Source of the DNA: Zeugodacus cucurbitae
Taxonomy: Eukaryota; Arthropoda; Insecta; Diptera; Tephritidae
Reading direction: 5' to 3'
Assembly (NCBI RefSeq): GCF_028554725.1
Contig: NC_071672.1
Span: 30,958,944 to 31,022,943, forward strand
Length of the DNA: 64,000 nt
The notes beneath the pieces are model-generated. The model was not told where the DNA came from, searched no databases, and saw only the letters and a program-made list of their open reading frames with translations. Shown here in pieces: positions 57,391 through 64,000 of this stretch. Numbering within the stretch: the stretch's first letter is position 1; each line of letters starts with the position of its first letter. The translations under genes and the position numbers were made by a program.

Positions 57391-59047
57391 ATATGGGCAT
57401 TTCCGCCATGTCGAACGGGACAATCGTACACCTTTCAACTAAAAATAAGTATGAACTAAAATGTTTTTTAATTTTGACAGTAGGATTTTTTAATAGCCCT
57501 TCAATAGCTCTACATTTAGTGTTAAGGTTGATTTTGGAACGGTTTTCATTTTCAAGATAATTGCAAAAAACCAAGGCATTCGCACGGGACAAAAAAAGGA
57601 AGTCGCTTTTGGGGACAACGATTCAAACGGCGATTTCAGCGAATTATGAGGCAATATTCAAATGTTTTTGATTGTAAAATGTTGCGCATTGATGGCCTTT
57701 AAAGATGGTATGAATTTCATCCAAAAATAATTTATAGTTTTTTTTAATCAATTATTAATCACATTCGCACGGGACATTTTTTTCCATCATAATATTTATG
57801 TTGATTTTGTTTTATAATACGGAATTATTTAACAACAAGTCCAATAAAATGGATTAAAAAAGTAGTAAATGTAGTTATTTATTTATTTTAACTAATATCC
57901 AACGAGAAACAAAAAACGAAAAATTCTATAGAATGAAATGAAAATAGTATTATGAATGTGAAATACATTTTTTTTGTTCAGAAAATGCTGTCTTCGGGTA
58001 TACAATTTTTTGGATTTCGTTATCTGCCAGACTTTCCTTTTGATAACTGCTCCCACTCCATCGACGGCTCCTTGCAAAAAAAATTCTATTCTATTGAAGA
58101 GTATTTTAATTATTTTATAAAATCAACCAGGCTTGATAATATAAATTTGTTTTTAAACTGAGAGCAGTTACCTTAAAAAAAAATAAATATTTTAGAAAAG
58201 CAACTAAAGGATTTCTTAATTTTAGTTAAGAGACTTATCAAGAAAATAATATGTCATGCGTTAACTTGTCACTTTTAAAAGCAAACGATTTTCCCTTACA
58301 ACCTTGTTAAAATGAGCACTCTTATTTTGATTTGGAAGCCTATAATTTTCGCCAAAATCTATTTGAATAGCTATTTCAGTGGAATTTAAAGTGCGGTTTT
58401 TGCTCATATGTAAATAATTAATGTAAATGTATCTATTTACATACTTAAGTCAATTTTTTAAGACAAAAAATAAATTTCAATTTTTAAATTCCACACCTAC
58501 GATGTCGCACGGGACCAATTTTAAGTAGTTACCAAAACCACAAATCTTCTGATTTTTGAACAAGGTTTTGTTTTTATTTTAATTGTATACAAGTTTACTG
58601 TTTATACCCAAAATTTGGCGAGCTTGCTGCTTTTATTTGCGATGCAGTGGGAATAAGTGTAGTTTTTTGATGTCGCACGGGACATTAAAATATAGGATAA
58701 TAAGAGAGCAAAAACTTACAGTTATTTGCAATCGCATGCTTTCTTATGCATTTTATTTTGCTCTTTCTACCCTTATAAAGGTTTTACACAAAGCAAAAAA
58801 TTATACATGATATGTTTCTTTAACAATTTTGACGAAAAAACAAATGCAGTAGAAAAATTGAAATGAGAAAAGTAGTTCCTATTCGACTTGGCTTTGGTAT
58901 ATCTCGTAATTGGTTATGAATTGATTTAAAATTAATTTAATATCAATTAATTTAGATATTTTCCTATGAAAATATGCAAAAACTTTGTAATTCTAATAAT
59001 GTTTAATATTTTGTCTGTGGTAGACCTTCTGGCGGAAATGCCCATAT
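57391..59047 (-). mobile_element. R6 inverted-end element, copy 2
   Basis: ATATGGGCATTTCCGCC at the left and its complement at the right, with ATAT on both flanks. Collinear with copy 1 (28282-29926) in inverted orientation over its whole length. Five CGCACGGGAC-type motifs at about 57411, 57580, 57764, 58503 and 58670 all face the same way. The 75-codon frame at 58583-58810 (MYTSLLFIPKIWRACCFYLR) recurs in copy 1 with few changes, but equal similarity outside it means this is not evidence of coding. Confidence 0.8.
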
Positions 59048-59049
59048 GT

Positions 59050-59201
59050 CGAACGTCCCTTACTCGAATCACCATAATCCACAAACAACTTCGAGTTAGA
59101 GAGACTTCGAGTTACGGAAGATAATTTGTATGAAATTTGACTTCTATTGTCAATTCAAGAATTCGAGTTATGGAGAAATTCGAGTTGTAAAAGTTCTACT
59201 G
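59050..59201. mobile_element. R4 pogo-like MITE, short copy
   Basis: TCGAACGTCCCTTACTCGAA at the left and GTAAAAGTTCTACTG before TA at the right. It adjoins R6 copy 2. Confidence 0.6.
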
Positions 59202-59272
59202 TATATGTAATAATAAAGTATCGTCCATGTCTTTATGCTGTAACAAACAACAAAACTTATATTTTACGAGAG

Positions 59273-59323
59273 TGCAATTATGAAAAACGTCATTTCAGTA
59301 AACCGCTCCTCTGCAAGCGAAAT
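59273..59323 (+). CDS. Weak candidate exon 6 of the host gene
   Basis: An AG at 59271-59272 and a GTAAGT at 59324 enclose 51 bases that read CNYEKRHFSKPLLCKRN in phase 0, the phase left by exon 5. The acceptor has a poor pyrimidine tract. Chance is a real possibility. Confidence 0.2.
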
Positions 59324-60635
59324 GTAAGTAAATTCGCGTTTAAAAATTTTTTATTGTTAAATATAGAGCGGAAGGTGTAAAGATCAGCTTACAGACTTAA
59401 GTAAGTATGTATATAAGTGTATGTACTTTTCCAAGTAAAATTGAGACAGGCACACAACTTTACATATGTATGTACATACATATGTACTTACCATGTAGGT
59501 TCATATTTAGGTGAAACGAATTATGCACAAGTGTTCCGGTGGTTCAATTTTCAATGCCCATAAAAGATAAATAATTTCAATACTTTAATAGCAAAAGGTG
59601 ACACGCAAATAGCAAAATACTGAAGTACGTTGTTTTTAGGTATGTATCATACATACAAGCATACATAATATTTAATGTGCGTGTGAGCTGCACATTCAAG
59701 CGGAGCTTATTGCCATTGAAGTGTCTACTTACAAATTTCACTGTGCGTTTGCTTCTATAGCACGTGACGTGATATTTTTATACTCCTACAACATAATGCG
59801 CTGACGATAATTTCGATTTTGTCCGTTGTTTGTAGCACTTAGAACTGAACGATAAACAAAAAGTGCTACAACTCAAACAAGATTGCACGTATCCACCAAC
59901 CGATCCGTAATGATATTTACAATGGATTCAGTACTTCCTTCCTACTTTTATGTCAAAGTTTGATGACATCAAATCAAACCTTTCCGGAGCTCTACTATAT
60001 AGTACATAAAATTTCGGTCAGTGAGGCATGTTTAATCCATACATAACGTTTTTTAAAACAGACGTGCAAATATTTATCACGCCTTTAGTTGTTACAAATC
60101 GTGAGCATAAACGATATAAATGTTCGCCTGCGTCTGTACACAGACCGTCCTTACCTATTCCTTTTGTGGTTTTCAGCTATTCACAGAAACAGTATTAGCT
60201 AACTGTATTTACAAATATGTACTCATACGAATTATGGTAAAATATAGAGTCTTAAATAAACAAATAAATATGTAAAATTGGTCTGAAATCATATACGGAA
60301 GCTTTTGTTCCGCATTATCCGCAACTCTTCTCATTCAGTTCTATTTCTGTCCTGGCGTTTCTCACACTGTTCACACGAGCAACACTGGTCGGAACACAAA
60401 GTATATAATAACATTATCCGGAAAAATCGACCAAATTAAAATTTTCCAGGAGATTGAGTCATTTGTAAAAAAATTTTACTCTTAGATTTTCAAAGTTAGC
60501 CCCCAAAACTTAAATATTTTAATTCGAAGTTCGAAAAAAGGACTTTAAAAAACATCTGACTTTAAATAACATCTGTCATATAAGCTTGACGAAAACGTTT
60601 TACATACCATTCTATTAATATATAATTTAGAAGTA
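59324..60635. other. Intergenic or intronic DNA, nothing recognised
   Basis: ATGT/ACAT microsatellite at 59461-59487. No gene accepted. Confidence 0.35.
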
Positions 60636-61184
60636 CAGTGGAACTTCCATACCTCGAACTCGAAGTCAAAGGACTCCATAACTCAATAGCGTTTAGAAGT
60701 AAAATTTCATAAAAATTTCCTTCCATAACTCAAACTTCCTTAACTCGAACTCTTGAAGTGGCAATAGAAGTCAAATTTTGTTCCATAAATCGAACTTTTC
60801 GACGATGGCTTACTACAAAATTCAAAATTTTATTATCGAGGCAGAAATTTAAAAGAGCCCCTATATCGTATGGAGGTGAACAAAAAATATGATATTACAC
60901 TTATGAGTTGCGTAAATCATGTAAGAAAGTCATGGGATACAGACGTCAAGAGCCAAACAATAGCATACTGCAACAAACTACAAAATTACAGAATTTATGT
61001 TTTAAGGTTATATACATAAAACTTTATGCGAAGTAAACTTATAAAACTGTATATTAATCTATAATTTTGCTATAATTGCTTTTTGAAAAATTGTATGTTT
61101 TAATGAACATTCTATAACTCGAAGTCTCTCTAATTCGAAATTTTCTTGTGGATTATTGTGATTCGAGTTAGAGAAGTTCCACTG
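60636..61184. mobile_element. R4 pogo-like element, full copy
   Basis: CAGTGGAACTTCCATACCTC at the left, GAGTTAGAGAAGTTCCACTG at the right, TA on both sides. Repeated AACTCGAA motifs near both ends. No transposase recognised. Confidence 0.75.
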
Positions 61185-62850
61185 TATATAGATATATTTT
61201 AGATTTATTAGTAGATATATATATCCTGTAATCAATAATAATTAAAAAAGGATTTTTTCGAACTTCGAATCCGAATATTTCAATTTTGGAGTTTAACTTC
61301 GAAAATCCGAGAATACAATTTTTTTACTAATGATCCCCCGAAAAATTTTTTCCCGGAAAAAATTAGTTTGGACCAGAAAAAAATTGTTCTACAGTATAAT
61401 ATATAAATATTAGTACAAAATCATAATAGTGGTACTCATTTAACGTCGCAGTTATATAAAAATGGTAAATTTGCAATATGACAACACCAATTAAATGAGC
61501 GCTCTTTGCCAATATTGTGGCAATATCAGCTGATTGTGAATTAATAGTAAGCATGCCATGAATGCCACTGAAAATGGTCTCGCATATTTGCAAGATTGTC
61601 GTAAAATAAAATGCATGTAAAAATTAACAGCGGTTTTACGATATTGTAATTTTGCGATTTTGCCATACGTTTACGACGTTAAATTAATTTGAATAATATA
61701 ACTAATATTCATTTGAAACTGAGCGCGATTGCTACCATGGAACGAATTTCCAAATGAAAAGGAATGCCGAATTAGAAAGAGCAAGAAAAGAGCACAATGC
61801 CTGTTGTTCGAGCAAGACCCATTGGATGCCTTTCGTTTTCTCTGTCGCCCTCTTGAAGATCGTTAAAAAAATTTAACTGACCTCGCCTGCTATTTGAATT
61901 TCTTGCCTCGTGACAAATGGACTATTTCCATCACATTTCTCGTTATCGATAATCATTTAAAATCAGGAAAGTTTATGGGGTTTTTAAAAGATTGTTCAGA
62001 TCTAACAGAAAATTACCATTTTTTGTTGTCAAATGGTGGAAAACTGAGCACCGCGCTCACAACTGAAGAGCACTAGGACATAAATGGATTGGAGCTTTAT
62101 GAAGGGTTGAAATAATAACAGCGTATTAAACCTGAAACCATCAAACGACCTTTGGAAACTGGTCAAAATATCGTCAAAAAAGGGTACAGATATCTTTCCG
62201 AATGTTTGGGTTTCTCTCAGATTTTTTTTACTTTGCGGTGACTTTTGATAGTGGAGAGCGTAGCTTTTTTTGTTTTTGGAGTCGCTGAATCCGAATCCGA
62301 ATTCCATGCAGCCCCATCAGAACCCCAAAAATACAATATGGCGGACATCGCTTTTAAAAATTCATCAGATTCGCTTGGAACTGGGTACTCGTGGATCCGA
62401 GAAGGTTTTTCGTAGCTCAAAATATGGGATTCAATATAGCAGAGGCCTCTTTGAAAAAATCAGCGGATATGCTTGAAATTCGCTTTTCATAGGTTTCGTG
62501 GTCGTTACGAATTTGACGTTACGGTTGTATGTAACTTGTGTTTGCTTAATGATTATATGCAGTATATGGGTGCTAAGCTTATTCCTGGACCAATTTCACA
62601 AATTTTCGCCACCAAGCTTCATTATATCCATGACAATATACTCACTTAGTCGAAGTCTGCTTATTGCTTTTCAATGCCTCAGAGCCCGAACATAAGTACT
62701 CACACTGCACTCGGCTGACCTTTTACCGAAAATGCGAGTCAATCTATGAGATAACTTAATAAAATAAAGGAAGGCGTCTTTTCCTGATAATAATGTTACC
62801 TGACACTAAAAATTAATAAAATCGGTTCAAAAATTTCTTTTCCGGTTGGC
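61185..62850. other. Intergenic or intronic DNA, nothing recognised
   Basis: Several short frames (61363-61593, 61894-62076, 62029-62420) were examined; none shows a domain. Text near 61260-61380 resembles 21770-21880. Confidence 0.35.
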
Positions 62851-62854
62851 TTAA

Positions 62855-63276
62855 GGAGTTAGATGAGTTGCAGTGGTTGAAAACAAGTGTATTTTTACAA
62901 TTTTTTGTTTTAATATATACAATCATATATTTCATTTAAACAACATTTTTTGAAATTTGTATATAAAAATTCCGAAAACTCAGCCGTAGGCAACTCAACT
63001 CGTTTGAGGTCTCAAAAAAAAAAAAAAATGCGCATGCCTTGGACGGCATAACTCATTATTGATTCAACCAAAATCAATAAACCAAAAATATTTCGATAGT
63101 AACTGGATAAATCTAGGAAAAAAGTATTAAAATTAATAATTTTAACGCAAAAACTCACTTTTTTGATAAAATTTTCATCATATATTGGCTGGAAAAAATA
63201 ATTGTAATAAAAATAAAATAAAGCCCTTCATTCATTAGTTAATGTTATTACAAAGACGTGTGCTAAATTACATGAA
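62855..63276 (+). repeat. R2 dispersed repeat, copy 3
   Basis: TTAA at 62851-62854, then GGAGTTAGATGAGTTG; collinear with 404-890. It is broken at 63276 by the start of R1 copy H. Confidence 0.65.
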
Positions 63277-64000
63277 ACAAGTAAGGAAGAGCTAAGTTCG
63301 AGTGTGACCGAACATTTTATACTCTCGCAATTTATTTATTTAACTTTATTTATATTATATAATACACAATTTGACCCACATATTCGTCATATATATTGTA
63401 TAAAGTCCATTGAAAGTTGGAAACCATAATATTAGGTTAGAAGCACCGAGGTCCTCGTGTTCGATATATGGGGCCTTAAAAACCTTTGGTCCGATTTCGG
63501 CGATTTTTAGAATGGGGCTGCCACACTATTAATATAGTATTTGTGCAAAGTTCTGCACCGATATCTTCACTAGTGCTTACTTTATATATTGTAAAGTAAA
63601 CGATTCAGATCGTCTTCAAAGTTCTGGTATATAGGAAGTAGGCGTGGTTGTGAAGCGATTTGGCCTATTTTCACAACATATCATTGGGATGTAAGGAAAC
63701 TATTACAAACCAAGTTTCATTGAAATCGGTCGAGTAGTTCCTGAGATATGGTTTTTGACCCATAAGTGGGTGATGCCACGCCCATTTTCCATTTTGTACA
63801 AAAATCTGAGTGTAGCTTCCATATGCCATTTCTTATGTGAAATTTAGAGTTTCTAGCGATTTTCATTAGTGAGTTAGCCCACTTTTAGTAATTTTGAATC
63901 TAACTTTTGTATGGGAGGTGGGCGTTGTTATGATCCGATTTCTTTCATTTTTGGACTGTATTAGGAAGTGGCTAAAAAAAAAACACTGCAGAAAGTTTGG
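63277..64000 (+). repeat. R1 dispersed repeat, copy H, runs off the window
   Basis: Starts AACAAGTAAGGAAGAGCTAA. Closely similar by eye to the complements of copies B and C up to the window end. Inserted in R2 copy 3. Confidence 0.8.

Noticed and set aside
61894..62076. 60-codon frame thought at first to resemble a hAT transposase
   Set aside because: On rereading, no hAT motif could be named; similarity was only impressionistic.
1..64000. tRNA, rRNA or CRISPR-like arrays
   Set aside because: No cloverleaf with paired arms, no rRNA core sequence and no regularly spaced direct repeats with unique spacers were found.

Overview
This window looks like accessory euchromatin of a dipteran, most likely a tephritid fruit fly (inference). 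The grounds are AT-rich DNA with ATGT/ACAT microsatellites, GT-AG introns with GTAAGT donors, and the repeat content: RTE, mariner, Helitron and pogo-like elements plus a short noncoding repeat with a GGAC microsatellite. No bacterial, organellar or viral gene organisation was seen. Almost all long reading frames belong to broken transposable elements.

The one convincing host gene is on the + strand at about 50.6-55.6 kb. Five exons (50676-50840, 52120-52228, 53013-53358, 53774-53934, 55027-55616) join in a single frame of 457 codons and end at a GTAAGT donor, so the gene continues to the right. The predicted protein has one C-x4-C-x12-H-x3-H zinc finger preceded by HFH and an AT-hook core (RGRPPK), so it is probably a nuclear DNA-binding protein. 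A castor/CASZ1 relationship is possible but unproven. Its introns hold mariner remnants, a TTAA-flanked repeat and a tandem duplication spanning the exon 5 splice acceptor.

Region by region: 0.4-2.0 kb has a TTAA-type repeat and a broken pogo/Tigger-like transposon; 2.9-4.0 kb the first copy of the dominant dispersed repeat, called R1 here; 4.45-5.27 kb a mariner remnant; 7.2-9.7 kb a small inverted-repeat element and R1 nested in older R1; 9.9-13.1 kb two nested, opposite-facing Helitrons, the inner one with helicase remains; 15.6-16.4 kb a mariner with an internal HTH-DDE fusion; 17.6-19.8 kb small pogo-like MITEs; 20.3-21.4 kb an internally deleted RTE flanked by a 39-bp duplication; 21.9-23.0 kb LINE RNase H and Tc1 fragments; 23.8-27.1 kb a cluster of CAGTAG-ended elements; 27.3-31.6 kb a Tc1-like element interrupted by R1 and by R6, a 1.65-kb inverted-repeat element; 32.1-36.3 kb an R1 copy split by a nearly complete RTE; 36.5-37.8 kb a 1.26-kb palindrome; 37.9-40.5 kb more inverted-repeat elements; 41.7-47.0 kb mariner, RTE and R1 fragments and a piggyBac-type MITE; 50.6-55.6 kb the host gene; 56.3-61.2 kb a mariner, the second R6 copy (inverted relative to the first) and pogo-like MITEs; 62.9-64.0 kb a TTAA-type repeat interrupted by R1, which runs off the edge.

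None of the transposon reading frames appears intact, but several R1 copies look very similar by eye, which suggests recent activity. Element boundaries come from reading shared sequence between copies, not from an alignment program, so ends without a visible inverted repeat may be off by tens of bases.
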